This document shows, one piece after another, positions 1 to 7,961 of a stretch of 64,000 bases of DNA (positions are counted from its first letter, which is position 1; the number at the start of each line of letters is the position of its first letter). The position numbers and the translations under genes are program-made. Source of the DNA: Bacillus cabrialesii (GTDB lineage Bacteria > Bacillota > Bacilli > Bacillales > Bacillaceae); contig NZ_CP096889.1 of assembly GCF_004124315.2 (NCBI RefSeq), forward strand, positions 1,409,001 to 1,473,000. Reading direction: 5' to 3'. A model generated the notes under the pieces. That model saw only the letters and a program-made list of their open reading frames with translations. It was not told where the DNA came from and did not search any database.

Positions 1-1
1 G

Positions 2-178
2 TCGTATGCAATGGAAACCATTCCGATGGGAACGGCTTACGCGGTCTGGACAGGGATTGGCACCGCCGGAGGAGCGCTTGTCGGCATCCTCTTTTACAAG
101 GAGCCGAAAGACGCCAAACGGATCTTCTTTATCGCGTTGATTTTATGCTCAGCGGTTGGTTTAAAAATTCTGTCATAA
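2..178 (+). CDS. ykkD: SMR-family multidrug/guanidinium exporter subunit, C-terminal part (partial)
   Basis: The frame is open from the left edge to a TAA at 176-178 and encodes the last 58 residues of a small hydrophobic protein. It shows part of one membrane helix (METIPMGTAYAVWTGIGTAGG), a short loop (FYKEPKDAKR) and a final helix, typical of the small multidrug resistance (SMR) family. SMR proteins are about 105 residues with four helices, so roughly half is present. Position directly upstream of purU matches ykkD, the second subunit of the YkkCD pair, which in B. subtilis follows a guanidine riboswitch that would lie outside this window. Family is clear; the symbol rests on gene order. 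Confidence 0.8.
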   Translation, partial: SYAMETIPMGTAYAVWTGIGTAGGALVGILFYKEPKDAKRIFFIALILCSAVGLKILS

Positions 179-179
179 A

Positions 180-207
180 TTGATTTTTATCAAATCTTCA
201 GTATAAT
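180..207 (+). promoter_or_regulatory. Probable SigA promoter of purU
   Basis: TTGATT (180-185) and TATAAT (202-207) are separated by 16 bases, about 40 bases before the purU start and just after the ykkD stop. Seen in sequence; not tested. Confidence 0.5.
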
Positions 208-248
208 GGATAAATAGTTTAGACTTACAAAGATAAGAGGGATTATTC

Positions 249-1151
249 ATGAAATCATATATGACTCAGCGGTTAAACGCATACCGTGACGGAAATGAGG
301 ATAAAGGGCGCCTTTTGGTCAGCTGTCCCGACCAGCCGGGGATCGTTTCCGCGGTTTCCGCGTTTTTATTTGAACACGGCGCCAATATTATAGAATCAAA
401 TCAATACACGACCGACCCTGAAGGCGGCCGGTTCTTCCTGAGAATCGAATTCGACTGCGCGGGCATTCGTGAGAAAAAAGAAACACTGCAGGAGGCGTTT
501 GCGTCTGTTGCGGGCAAATTCGACATGACATGGAGCTTAACATTGGCAAGCGAGCTGAAGCGCGTCGCCATTTTTGTCTCAAAGGAGCTTCACTGCCTGC
601 ATGAGCTGATTTGGGAATGGCAAACCGGCAACCTTATGGCGGAAATCGCTGTTGTCATCAGCAACCATGAGGAAGCGAGAGAGCTGGTTGAAAGGCTGAA
701 CATTCCATTCCATTATATGAAAGCGAACAAAGACATCAGAGCGGAAGTCGAAAAGAAACAGCTTGAACTGCTTGAGCAATACGAGATTGACGTGATCGTT
801 CTCGCTCGTTACATGCAGATCTTAACCCCTGACTTTGTTTCGGCTCATCCGAATCGCATTATCAATATCCACCATTCGTTCCTGCCTGCTTTTATCGGTG
901 CGAATCCGTACAAACGGGCTTACGAGCGCGGCGTGAAACTGATCGGAGCGACCTCTCACTATGTCACAAACGATCTGGACGAAGGGCCGATCATTGAACA
1001 GGATATTGAGCGCGTAGACCACCGCGACAATGCGGAAGCACTGAAAAACATTGGCAGAACAATTGAACGAAGCGTGCTTGCCCGTGCTGTGAAATGGCAT
1101 TTGGAAGACCGCGTCATCGTTCACGAAAATAAAACAATCGTCTTTAACTAG
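249..1151 (+). CDS. purU: Formyltetrahydrofolate deformylase
   Basis: PurU hydrolyses 10-formyl-THF to formate and THF, balancing one-carbon units and supplying formate for purine synthesis. The 300 residues show an N-terminal ACT-like domain (about 20-100, starting LLVSCPDQPGIVSAVS) and a C-terminal formyltransferase fold (about 105-300). The hallmark SFLPAFIGANPYKRAYERG, with the catalytic Asn/His/Asp arrangement (INIHHSFLP, then a later Asp in YVTNDLDEGPI), is intact. Length and sequence match B. subtilis PurU closely. An AGAGGGAT ribosome site precedes the ATG. It is monocistronic, with its own promoter and a terminator at 1161. Confidence 0.95.
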   Translation: MKSYMTQRLNAYRDGNEDKGRLLVSCPDQPGIVSAVSAFLFEHGANIIESNQYTTDPEGGRFFLRIEFDCAGIREKKETLQEAFASVAGKFDMTWSLTLASELKRVAIFVSKELHCLHELIWEWQTGNLMAEIAVVISNHEEARELVERLNIPFHYMKANKDIRAEVEKKQLELLEQYEIDVIVLARYMQILTPDFVSAHPNRIINIHHSFLPAFIGANPYKRAYERGVKLIGATSHYVTNDLDEGPIIEQDIERVDHRDNAEALKNIGRTIERSVLARAVKWHLEDRVIVHENKTIVFN

Positions 1152-1160
1152 ACGGCAGGA

Positions 1161-1186
1161 TGCCCGCGCCATGCGGGCTCTTTTTA
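1161..1186 (+). terminator. purU terminator
   Basis: GCCCGC/GCGGGC hairpin followed by a CTTTTT run, directly after purU. Confidence 0.8.
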
Positions 1187-1199
1187 GTGACAAAAAACC

Positions 1200-1228
1200 T
1201 TGACAAGACTCTTTTTTCTTTGCATAAT
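1200..1228 (+). promoter_or_regulatory. SigA promoter of the proBA T-box leader
   Basis: TTGACA (1200-1205), 17-base spacer, CATAAT (1223-1228). This is a near-consensus vegetative promoter that would start the leader near 1235. Confidence 0.8.
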
Positions 1229-1235
1229 ATAAAAA

Positions 1236-1475
1236 AATCATTGAGCGTTGAAGAGGATTAGTAAGCAGACCTTTCTGTGACAGAGAGCAAAATGAATCGC
1301 TGAAACATTTTGCCGCATGAAACCTGCCGAACCTGCCTTGGAGTCTTAGGGGGAAAACCTAAGCGCGTAACCTGGCGTTACAGGAAAGCGGAGCGTGCAT
1401 AAGCGCGTTCAATCAAGGTGGTACCACGGAAACCCATTTCGTCCTTATGAATCAGGATGAAATGGGTTTTTTTAT
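1236..1475 (+). ncRNA. T-box riboswitch (proline), leader of proBA
   Basis: The leader holds an AGTA-containing stem I region, the diagnostic T-box sequence AAGGTGGTACCACGG at 1415-1429, and a following intrinsic terminator (AACCCATTTC / GAAATGGGTT plus T run, 1431-1473). T-boxes bind an uncharged tRNA and switch from terminator to antiterminator. Candidate proline CCU specifier triplets occur near 1332-1338, but I did not resolve the specifier loop. Control of B. subtilis proBA by a tRNA-Pro T-box is established, which fits. Confidence 0.92.
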
Positions 1476-1512
1476 TGTAAGTTGCCTGGCGAAGAGCCGC
1501 GGAGGAGAATAA

Positions 1513-2610
1513 ATGAAAAAACAAAGAATAGTAGTGAAAATAGGAAGCAGTTCGCTCACGAATAGCAACGGAAGCATTGATGAGGCAAAAATCAGCGAGC
1601 ATGTACAGGCCATTTCCCTGTTGAAAAAAGCGGGACATGAAATGATTCTGATTACCTCGGGAGCCGTAGCGGCAGGGTTTTCCAGCCTCGGCTATCCGTC
1701 CCGCCCCGTTACTATTAAAGGGAAACAGGCGGCGGCCGCGGTCGGACAAACACTGTTAATGCAGCAATATATGAATCAATTCAAACAATTCGCACTGACT
1801 CCGGGACAAATTCTGTTAACGAGAAATGATTTTTCGAAAAGAGAACGGTATCGAAACGCGTATGCAACGATTATGGAATTACTGGAGCGCGGCGTCATTC
1901 CGATTATCAATGAAAACGATTCTACATCTGTTGAAGAATTGACATTCGGGGATAATGACATGCTTTCTGCGTTAGTCAGCGGATTGATTCATGCAGACCA
2001 GCTCATGATTCTCACGGACATTAATGGGCTGTATGACGCCAATCCGAATGAAAATCCTGAGGCGAAACGATTTGATTATTTGCCGGAGATCACGCCTGAA
2101 TTGCTGGGATATGCGGGTTCAGCCGGATCAAAGGTCGGCACCGGCGGAATGAAATCAAAGCTGTTAGCCGCACAAACCGCGCTGTCTCTTGGAGTGAAAG
2201 TGTTCATTGGAACAGGCAGCGGAGAGCAAAAGCTTGCGGACATTTTGGACGGCAGGGGAGACGGTACGTATATCGGAGACAAAGAACTATCCTCGGTTAA
2301 CAACACGAGACAGTGGATTCAGTTCCACTCGCCGATATCAGGAGAGATCCTCATTGATGCTGGTGCCGAGGAAGCGATGATCCATAACGGAAGCAGTCTG
2401 CTGCCGGCTGGCGTTGTGGGCGTGAAAGGGAACTTTCCGAAAGGTGCTGTCGTGGAAGTCAGGGGACCGGGCGGCGTGATCGGCAAAGGCCAAACACATT
2501 ACTCCTCCGAGGAGATTATGGAGGCCAGAGGCAAACGAAGCGATGAACTTGGTTTAGAGAAAACGTTTGAGGTTATTCACAGGAATGACTGGGTCAATTT
2601 AAAAGACTAG
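1513..2610 (+). CDS. proB: Glutamate 5-kinase
   Basis: ProB phosphorylates glutamate to gamma-glutamyl phosphate, the first step of proline biosynthesis. The 365 residues include the amino acid kinase domain (about 1-260), with the glycine-rich KIGSSSLT start, LITSGAVAAG, INENDSTS, DNDMLSALVS and VGTGGMKSK motifs. A C-terminal PUA domain follows (about 275-355). The start is supported by GGAGGAG just upstream. It lies 11 bases before proA, forming the anabolic proBA operon under the T-box, so expression should rise when tRNA-Pro is uncharged. ProB is normally feedback-inhibited by proline. Confidence 0.96.
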   Translation: MKKQRIVVKIGSSSLTNSNGSIDEAKISEHVQAISLLKKAGHEMILITSGAVAAGFSSLGYPSRPVTIKGKQAAAAVGQTLLMQQYMNQFKQFALTPGQILLTRNDFSKRERYRNAYATIMELLERGVIPIINENDSTSVEELTFGDNDMLSALVSGLIHADQLMILTDINGLYDANPNENPEAKRFDYLPEITPELLGYAGSAGSKVGTGGMKSKLLAAQTALSLGVKVFIGTGSGEQKLADILDGRGDGTYIGDKELSSVNNTRQWIQFHSPISGEILIDAGAEEAMIHNGSSLLPAGVVGVKGNFPKGAVVEVRGPGGVIGKGQTHYSSEEIMEARGKRSDELGLEKTFEVIHRNDWVNLKD

Positions 2611-2621
2611 GAGGCGGAAAA

Positions 2622-3869
2622 ATGAGTGAAGTTTCTGTAAAAGCAAAGCTGGCGAAAGAAGCAGCAGCCGAAATGATCATGAAAACAACGGCCGAAAAGG
2701 ATGAGGCGCTCAGTCTCATTGCAAACGGACTCCGCAACGAACTGGATTTTCTCTTGTCGGAGAATGCAATAGACATTAAAAACGGAAAAGAAAATGGTTT
2801 AACACCGGATGTCATTGACCGTCTCACACTGGATGAGAAACGCATTCGCGACATCGCGGACGCGGTAGAGCTCTTAATCGACTTGGCGGACCCCGTCGGC
2901 GAATCTCTTGAAACGATTGAAAAGGAAAACGGCTTGTTTATTGAAAAAATCCGTGTGCCGCTCGGTGTCGTGGGAATGATTTATGAGGCGAGGCCAAATG
3001 TCACAGTTGATGCGGCTACCCTCTGCCTGAAGACAGGGAACGCGGTTGTTCTGAGGGGGAGCTCCTCAGCCATCCACAGCAACAAAGCACTCGTCAGTGT
3101 TATTCACAGGGCACTTGAGCAATCAGCACTTCCGATTCACGCTGTGCAGCTGATTGAGGATACAAGCAGAGAGACGGCCAAAGAGCTCTTTACGTTAAAT
3201 GATGGCTTAGACGTATTGATTCCGCGCGGAGGCAAGAAACTGATCGATCTCGTTGTAAGAGAATCAACAGTCCCTGTATTAGAAACCGGAGCGGGGAACT
3301 GCCACATTTTCATTGACGAAACGGCCAAACCGCAAATGGCTGAAAAGGTCGTCGTAAATGCCAAAACGCAGCGGCCTTCCGTATGCAACGCGATTGAATC
3401 ACTGCTGATCCACAAGGCATGGGCGGAGCGGCACGGGAAGGAATTGCTGGTTCAGCTGGAAAACGCAGGCGTTGACATTCGCGGTGATGAATTTGTATGT
3501 GAGCTTCATCCTTCAAGCAAACAAGCGTCAGAAGAAGATTGGGAAACTGAATTCTTAGCGCCTGTCCTCAGCGTAAAGACGGTAGAGAACGTTCAAGAAG
3601 CTGTGAGGCATATCCAAACATACGGCACGAATCATTCGGAAGCGATTTTAACTGAAGATGACAAGCACGCGGCTTATTTTCAGACGGCTGTCGATGCTGC
3701 AGCGGTCTATCATAACGCGTCAACCCGTTTTACCGACGGCTTTGAATTCGGCTACGGAGCCGAAATCGGCATCAGCACGCAAAAGCTTCATGCAAGAGGG
3801 CCAATGGGGCTTCCTGCACTGACTTCTACAAAATACATCATTAAAGGAACTGGGCAAATCCGCGAGTAG
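2622..3869 (+). CDS. proA: Gamma-glutamyl phosphate reductase
   Basis: ProA reduces gamma-glutamyl phosphate with NADPH to glutamate-5-semialdehyde, step two of proline synthesis. The 415 residues have the aldehyde dehydrogenase fold of the family, with the conserved YEARPNVTVD segment (about 121-130), PRGGKKLI (about 201-208) and the catalytic cysteine in QRPSVCNAIE (Cys255). AGGAGG lies just before the ATG. It is the last gene of proBA, followed by a strong terminator. Sequence and length are typical. Confidence 0.96.
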   Translation: MSEVSVKAKLAKEAAAEMIMKTTAEKDEALSLIANGLRNELDFLLSENAIDIKNGKENGLTPDVIDRLTLDEKRIRDIADAVELLIDLADPVGESLETIEKENGLFIEKIRVPLGVVGMIYEARPNVTVDAATLCLKTGNAVVLRGSSSAIHSNKALVSVIHRALEQSALPIHAVQLIEDTSRETAKELFTLNDGLDVLIPRGGKKLIDLVVRESTVPVLETGAGNCHIFIDETAKPQMAEKVVVNAKTQRPSVCNAIESLLIHKAWAERHGKELLVQLENAGVDIRGDEFVCELHPSSKQASEEDWETEFLAPVLSVKTVENVQEAVRHIQTYGTNHSEAILTEDDKHAAYFQTAVDAAAVYHNASTRFTDGFEFGYGAEIGISTQKLHARGPMGLPALTSTKYIIKGTGQIRE

Positions 3870-3889
3870 CGGGGCAATGTTCGATGAAA

Positions 3890-3922
3890 AAAGCTTATCT
3901 CGCAAAGGGATAAGCTTTTTTT
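3890..3922 (+). terminator. proBA terminator
   Basis: AAGCTTATC / GATAAGCTT hairpin followed by a T run immediately downstream of proA. Confidence 0.85.
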
Positions 3923-3935
3923 ATGCACCAATAAA

Positions 3936-3973
3936 TTGACACCAGAAATTATATTGTGTACAATTTAATTGTG
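3936..3973 (+). promoter_or_regulatory. ohrA promoter with overlapping OhrR operator
   Basis: TTGACA (3936-3941), 17-base spacer and TACAAT (3959-3964) form the promoter. The -10 is half of an inverted repeat TACAATT-T-AATTGTG (3959-3973), which matches the known OhrR operator (TACAATT-AATTGTA). Binding of reduced OhrR would block RNA polymerase. Confidence 0.8.
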
Positions 3974-3999
3974 TAAAATATATATAGGGGGAATGACAC

Positions 4000-4425
4000 A
4001 TGAGTCAGCCATTATTTACAGCATCAGTATCAGCGGTAGGAGGAAGGGAAGGAAAGGTGATCTCATCAGACCGCGTACTTGAGCTTGATGTCGCGATGCC
4101 GGGGACACCAAGAGCAAAGAAATTAGAAAAAGCGACTAATCCGGAGCAGCTGTTTGCGGCGGGTTACGCAGCTTGCTTTGACAGCGCCCTGCAGCTTGTA
4201 GCAAGAACAGAACGAGTGAAGGTGGAGACAGAGGTTACAGCGCATGTCAGCCTGTTAAAAGATGAAGCGGATCAAGGCTATAAATTGGGTGTGACGCTGC
4301 AGGTGAAAGGAAAAGGAGTCAGTGCATCGGAATTACAGGCTCTTGTGCAAAAAGCGCACGGTGTCTGCCCGTATTCAAAAGCAACCTCCGGAAATATTGA
4401 TGTTACGCTTGAAGTAGCTGAATAA
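4000..4425 (+). CDS. ohrA: Organic hydroperoxide resistance peroxiredoxin OhrA
   Basis: OhrA reduces organic hydroperoxides to alcohols using a reactive cysteine pair. The 141 residues show the OsmC/Ohr fold with both catalytic cysteines, Cys59 in YAACFDSAL and Cys123 in GVCPYSKAT, and the conserved Arg/Glu environment (ATNPEQLFAAGYAACF). A GGGGG ribosome site precedes the ATG. It has its own OhrR-type operator, and the regulator gene ohrR lies convergently just downstream, with a second paralogue (ohrB) beyond it. It is therefore expected to be peroxide-inducible. Confidence 0.94.
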   Translation: MSQPLFTASVSAVGGREGKVISSDRVLELDVAMPGTPRAKKLEKATNPEQLFAAGYAACFDSALQLVARTERVKVETEVTAHVSLLKDEADQGYKLGVTLQVKGKGVSASELQALVQKAHGVCPYSKATSGNIDVTLEVAE

Positions 4426-4433
4426 GAGAAAAT

Positions 4434-4468
4434 GAGGATGCCTCGTATAAGGCATCCTCATTTTTTTT
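4434..4468. terminator. Bidirectional terminator between ohrA and ohrR
   Basis: GAGGATGCC / GGCATCCTC hairpin with a T run on the + side and an A-rich stretch on the other. The downstream arm and T run overlap the ohrR stop codon (4458-4460). Confidence 0.8.
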
Positions 4469-4901
4469 GATGAAGTGTTTCCAGCAATGTATATAGAGCC
4501 GATTTTAACTGCTTCAGGTCTTCTCCGGACTGCATTGAAAGCCCTAGGATCGTCCGCGGGATGTCAGCCGCTTTTTCTTTTAATAACTCCCCGTCCTCTG
4601 TCAGGCTAACCAACACGGACCGCTCATCCTCTTCAGATCTATTTCTCGTAATCAAACCCTGCTGCTCCATTCGTTTTAGCATCGGAGTGAGCGTTCCCGA
4701 ATCTAAATACAGCAGCTCTCCCATCTTTTTGATAGTAAGCGTTTCGTGTTCCCATAGCAAAAGCAAGACCAAATATTGAGGGTACGTCACATTCAGCTTT
4801 TCAAGCAGCGGCTTGTATTGCTTTGTCATTTCCCGCGAACTCGCATAAAGCAAAAAACATAGCTGATTCTCCAATTTCATATGATCAAATTCATTTTCCA
4901 T
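4458..4901 (-). CDS. ohrR: MarR-family organic peroxide sensor-repressor OhrR
   Basis: OhrR represses ohrA and is inactivated when its lone N-terminal cysteine is oxidised by organic peroxides. The 147-residue protein starts MENEFDHMKL and has the redox-sensing Cys15 (ENQLCFLLYA), a winged-helix domain (about 50-100, with LDSGTLTPMLKRMEQQGLI) and the MarR D-x-R wing (EEDERSVLV). The frame stays open upstream to 5381, but homology to B. subtilis OhrR places the start at 4901; the longer reading would run through the ohrB gene on the other strand. It is convergent with ohrA and divergent from ohrB. Confidence 0.94.
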   Translation of the reverse strand: MENEFDHMKLENQLCFLLYASSREMTKQYKPLLEKLNVTYPQYLVLLLLWEHETLTIKKMGELLYLDSGTLTPMLKRMEQQGLITRNRSEEDERSVLVSLTEDGELLKEKAADIPRTILGLSMQSGEDLKQLKSALYTLLETLHQKK

Positions 4902-4982
4902 CTTGTTCACCAACTCTTTCTGACATTCCATTCTATTGTATCTGAAAAATATCACTTTTCCTATTCTCGGCAAACATAGCAT

Positions 4983-5006
4983 GTTTAAAAAGCTCTGAAA
5001 GGGAAA
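4983..5006 (+). promoter_or_regulatory. SigB-type general stress promoter of ohrB
   Basis: GTTTAA (4983-4988), 12-base spacer, GGGAAA (5001-5006). This fits the SigB pattern (GTTTAA-N12-14-GGGTAT/GGGAAA) and agrees with published SigB control of ohrB. No OhrR-like palindrome was seen here, unlike at ohrA. Confidence 0.8.
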
Positions 5007-5043
5007 TATAACAACTAGATATAAATAAGGAGGCTGAATACAA

Positions 5044-5454
5044 ATGGCATTATTTACAGCAAAAGTAACCGCGCGAGGCGGACGGGCAGGACATATTACT
5101 TCAGATGACGGCGTTCTTGATTTTGATATTGTGATGCCAAACGCGAAAAAAGAAGGACAAACCGGCACTAACCCGGAACAGCTCTTTGCGGCAGGATACG
5201 CTGCATGCTTCGGCGGCGCGCTCGAACACGTGGCCAAAGAGCAGAATATCGAAATCGATTCGGAAATTGAAGGGCAGGTCAGCCTCATGAAAGATGAGAG
5301 CGACGATGGGTTTAAAATCGGCGTCACACTTGTTGTGAACACGAAAGATTTGGATCGGGACAAGGCGCAGGAGCTTGTCAATGCGGCTCATGAGTTCTGC
5401 CCTTATTCAAAGGCAACTAGAGGAAATATTGATGTGAAATTAGAATTAAAATAA
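5044..5454 (+). CDS. ohrB: Organic hydroperoxide resistance peroxiredoxin OhrB (general stress)
   Basis: A paralogue of OhrA in the OsmC/Ohr family with both catalytic cysteines (Cys55 in YAACFGGAL, Cys119 in EFCPYSKAT), 136 residues. It detoxifies organic hydroperoxides. AAGGAGG lies upstream of the ATG. A SigB-type promoter, rather than an OhrR site, suggests expression in the general stress response and stationary phase, giving the cell one inducible and one stress-programmed enzyme in the same cluster. A terminator follows at once, so it is monocistronic. Confidence 0.94.
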   Translation: MALFTAKVTARGGRAGHITSDDGVLDFDIVMPNAKKEGQTGTNPEQLFAAGYAACFGGALEHVAKEQNIEIDSEIEGQVSLMKDESDDGFKIGVTLVVNTKDLDRDKAQELVNAAHEFCPYSKATRGNIDVKLELK

Positions 5455-5460
5455 TGACCG

Positions 5461-5490
5461 GCATCCTGAGGGTTCTCAGGATGTTTTTTT
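5461..5490 (+). terminator. ohrB terminator
   Basis: GCATCCTGAG / CTCAGGATG hairpin followed by seven T. Confidence 0.85.
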
Positions 5491-5578
5491 GTGCGGAAGC
5501 ATGCGGAGCGGGCATGATCTTTTCGAAGTGTGAATACATGTAGTATAGGTGAATTCAGACTAGAGAAAAGGTGAGCAC

Positions 5579-6682
5579 ATGAAGAGACCGAAGCTGTCAG
5601 TATGTATGATTGTGAAAAATGAAGAACGCCATATCGCCCGCTGTTTAGAGAGTGTGCAGCATATTGCTGACGAAATCATTGTGGTTGATACCGGATCGAA
5701 TGATCGTACGGAAGATATTTGCAGCAGCTTTCATGCCCAGATTTATCATCATAAATGGGAACAGGACTTTTCACAGGCGAGAAATGCGAGCCTGCAGCAT
5801 GCCAAGGGAGAATGGATATTGATCTTGGATGCCGATGAAGAACTAGACCCCGACACAGGCAGCCTATTGCCTTCACTGCTGACTGACAGCCTGCCGCCTC
5901 TTGGTTGCGTGAAGGTCTTGAACTATACAGGAAAGCAATGGGATGCAAATGAAGCGCTCGAACAAAGGCAGATCAGACTGCTCCGCAATCAGCGAAACAT
6001 CACGTTTACGGGAAGGATTTGTGAAAGGCCGGAGGGAGAAGAGGCAAGCGCCACTTTCTCGCTTCCATGTATCATTCACCATTACGGGTATTTAGAGCGG
6101 GAGGCACAGCAAAAGCATCAACGCAACATGAGCTTATTGAATGCAGCATTGCTGACATCCTCCGCTGATCCGTCTCTCATTTTTCAGAAAGCAGCTGAAT
6201 ATGACAGAGGAAACGAACATGATAAAGCTCTTTGGCTTGCGAGCGATTGTATCAATGAACATAAAAGAAAAAAGCTAATTCCGCCTCCTGCTTACTATTA
6301 TTTAAAGTATAAATTATTAATTGACGCAGAGCGGTACGAAGAAGCGGAACAGGATATCAATGAAGCACTGGCGCATTATCCGGATTACTGCACGCTTCAC
6401 TATTATAAAGGGATCATCATGTATCAGCTTAAAAAAGTCAGAGAAGCGATCACAGCGTTTGAAGCTTGCCTGCAGACCACTAGTGAAAATCATCTGTACG
6501 TACAGGTGAAAGGAGCAGCCGATTTTAGATCAAGCTGCTGGCTCGGTGTCTGTTATGCTGAATTGCACCAGCCTATGACTGCTGTTTTGTATGCTCAAAA
6601 AGCGCTGAATGCCAATCCGAAGTGCTCACGGGCACAGCGGCTTTTCAGCGATTTAACAAAGGATCAGGCCGCACATGCCTGA
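5579..6682 (+). CDS. Family 2 glycosyltransferase with C-terminal TPR region (SunS-like architecture)
   Basis: The 367 residues begin with a GT2 domain (about 5-200): LSVCMIVKNEERHI, the nucleotide-sugar loop IIVVDTGSNDRTED, and a DAD metal-binding motif (84-86 in ILILDADEEL). From about 200 the protein is helical and TPR-like (for example YEEAEQDINEALAHYPDYCTLHYYKGIIMYQLKK written in TPR register). This layout is shared with SunS, the sublancin S-glycosyltransferase, but no bacteriocin gene is nearby. Acceptor and sugar are unknown. GGTGAG precedes the ATG. The stop codon lies inside the terminator shared with guaD. I do not recall this gene at this site in strain 168. Confidence 0.8.
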   Translation: MKRPKLSVCMIVKNEERHIARCLESVQHIADEIIVVDTGSNDRTEDICSSFHAQIYHHKWEQDFSQARNASLQHAKGEWILILDADEELDPDTGSLLPSLLTDSLPPLGCVKVLNYTGKQWDANEALEQRQIRLLRNQRNITFTGRICERPEGEEASATFSLPCIIHHYGYLEREAQQKHQRNMSLLNAALLTSSADPSLIFQKAAEYDRGNEHDKALWLASDCINEHKRKKLIPPPAYYYLKYKLLIDAERYEEAEQDINEALAHYPDYCTLHYYKGIIMYQLKKVREAITAFEACLQTTSENHLYVQVKGAADFRSSCWLGVCYAELHQPMTAVLYAQKALNANPKCSRAQRLFSDLTKDQAAHA

Positions 6683-6690
6683 TCCTTTTA
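6661..6690. terminator. Shared terminator of the glycosyltransferase gene and guaD
   Basis: GGATCAGGC / GCCTGATCC perfect 9-bp stem with short T tail. The hairpin contains the last codons and stop of the upstream gene. Confidence 0.75.
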
Positions 6691-7158
6691 ATATTCTTTC
6701 TTATTGGCAAAATCCCGCCATGCCTGAAACGGGGATAAATGCTCCATAAGAGTCACTTGATAAAAGGGGATCGTCCTTTCTTCAGCAGGTTTATCAATTT
6801 CTTTATAAATGAATGAATCATCAAAACCGGCTTCGGCAGCGTCTGTGTGCGTTGCTGCAAAGAAAACGGCTTTCGGCCGGGCCCAGTAGATGGCGCCCAG
6901 GCACATTGGGCATGGCTCACAGCTCGTATACAAAATGCAGTCATCAAGCTGGTATGTTCCAAGCGCTTTGCAGGCGTTCCGAATAGCCGTCACTTCCGCG
7001 TGGGCAGTCGGATCATTGCTTGTCGTGACGTTGTTCTGTCCCTCGGCAATAATCGATCCGTCTTTCACAATAACGGCTCCGAAAGGCCCGCCAATTCCTG
7101 CATTCACTCCTTCACGAGCGAGGTCGACAGCCTGTTGTAAGAATTTTTCATGATTCAT
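6688..7158 (-). CDS. guaD: Guanine deaminase
   Basis: GuaD deaminates guanine to xanthine and ammonia in purine salvage and catabolism. The 156 residues carry the cytidine deaminase-like zinc site: HAE (His53-Glu55 in TAHAEVTAI) and PCxxC (CEPCPMCLGAI, Cys83 and Cys86). I chose the start MNHEKFLQQA at 7158 because an AGGG-type ribosome site precedes it and it matches B. subtilis GuaD length; the frame extends upstream to 7242 without support. It is convergent with the glycosyltransferase gene. Confidence 0.93.
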   Translation of the reverse strand: MNHEKFLQQAVDLAREGVNAGIGGPFGAVIVKDGSIIAEGQNNVTTSNDPTAHAEVTAIRNACKALGTYQLDDCILYTSCEPCPMCLGAIYWARPKAVFFAATHTDAAEAGFDDSFIYKEIDKPAEERTIPFYQVTLMEHLSPFQAWRDFANKKEY

Positions 7159-7294
7159 TCTAAACCCTCCAATCAATTGAGTGCTATAAGTATAGCCGAA
7201 AAGAAGTGCAAAGAATATTCTCAAACAGTACAAAATAAACAAAATATTTGGAGGGATTTGCTAAGATAAAGAGGAGAAAAGTGGAGGGATGATC

Positions 7295-7921
7295 ATGCTG
7301 CATTTATATATTGCCAGGCACGGACAGACGCAATGGAATGTGGAAAAACGGATGCAGGGCTGGCTGGATTCTGATTTAACAGAACTTGGCCTCTACAACG
7401 CCCGCGCTCTTGGGGAGCGTCTGAAGGATGTTGAATTCAATCAGGTTTACTTCAGTCCGAGCAAACGGACGGAAGAGACGGCAAAAACTATACTGGGATC
7501 GCGCCGGCCCCCGCTGGTTAAAGATCATATGTTTAGAGAAATGTCACTAGGCTCATGGGAAGGAAAAAAACAAGAGGATATTGAAAGAAGCGAACCTGAT
7601 CTTTTTCATGCTTATTTACATCATCCCGAAGCTTATCGCCAGCCGGGATGTGAAACGTTTTTTGATCTTGAAAGCCGGGTGAGGCTGGCTCTCCAAACGA
7701 TTTTAGACCGTCATTCTTCCGGTAATGTTCTCTTGGTTACCCATTCTGTTTTTATATTAATGCTGTTAAATATCATCAAGAGAAGACGCATTAATGACAT
7801 ATGGAATTCTGCATACATACATGATACATCATTGAGTGTTGTGGAATTTGATAAAAATGGAACAGCCAAAATAGTAAAAGAAGGGGATGGGGAGCATCGG
7901 AAACCGATTCCCGCTTTCTAA
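7295..7921 (+). CDS. Histidine phosphatase (phosphoglycerate mutase-like) family protein
   Basis: The 208 residues begin LYIARHGQTQWN, the RHG phosphohistidine motif of the cofactor-dependent phosphoglycerate mutase / acid phosphatase superfamily. Further conserved points are SPSKRTEETA, FREMSLGSWEG and the second catalytic histidine in VLLVTHSVF. Family members in Bacillus (for example PhoE/YhfR) are broad-range phosphatases; substrate here is unknown. GGAGGG at 7283-7288 fits the ATG at 7295 better than the in-frame ATG at 7289. It is convergent with metE. I do not recall it at this locus in 168, so with the glycosyltransferase it may be accessory. Confidence 0.82.
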   Translation: MLHLYIARHGQTQWNVEKRMQGWLDSDLTELGLYNARALGERLKDVEFNQVYFSPSKRTEETAKTILGSRRPPLVKDHMFREMSLGSWEGKKQEDIERSEPDLFHAYLHHPEAYRQPGCETFFDLESRVRLALQTILDRHSSGNVLLVTHSVFILMLLNIIKRRRINDIWNSAYIHDTSLSVVEFDKNGTAKIVKEGDGEHRKPIPAF

Positions 7922-7923
7922 TA

Positions 7924-7958
7924 GAAAAACCATCTGCCAAAGGCAGATGGCCATTTCT
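7924..7958. terminator. Terminator between the phosphatase gene and metE
   Basis: CCATCTGCC / GGCAGATGG stem; only short T/A tails on either side. Confidence 0.6.
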
Positions 7959-7961
7959 ATA

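Noticed and set aside
4902..5381. N-terminal extension giving a 307-residue OhrR
   Set aside because: The extra part is antisense to ohrB and its promoter; the known start and Cys15 position fit the ATG at 4901.
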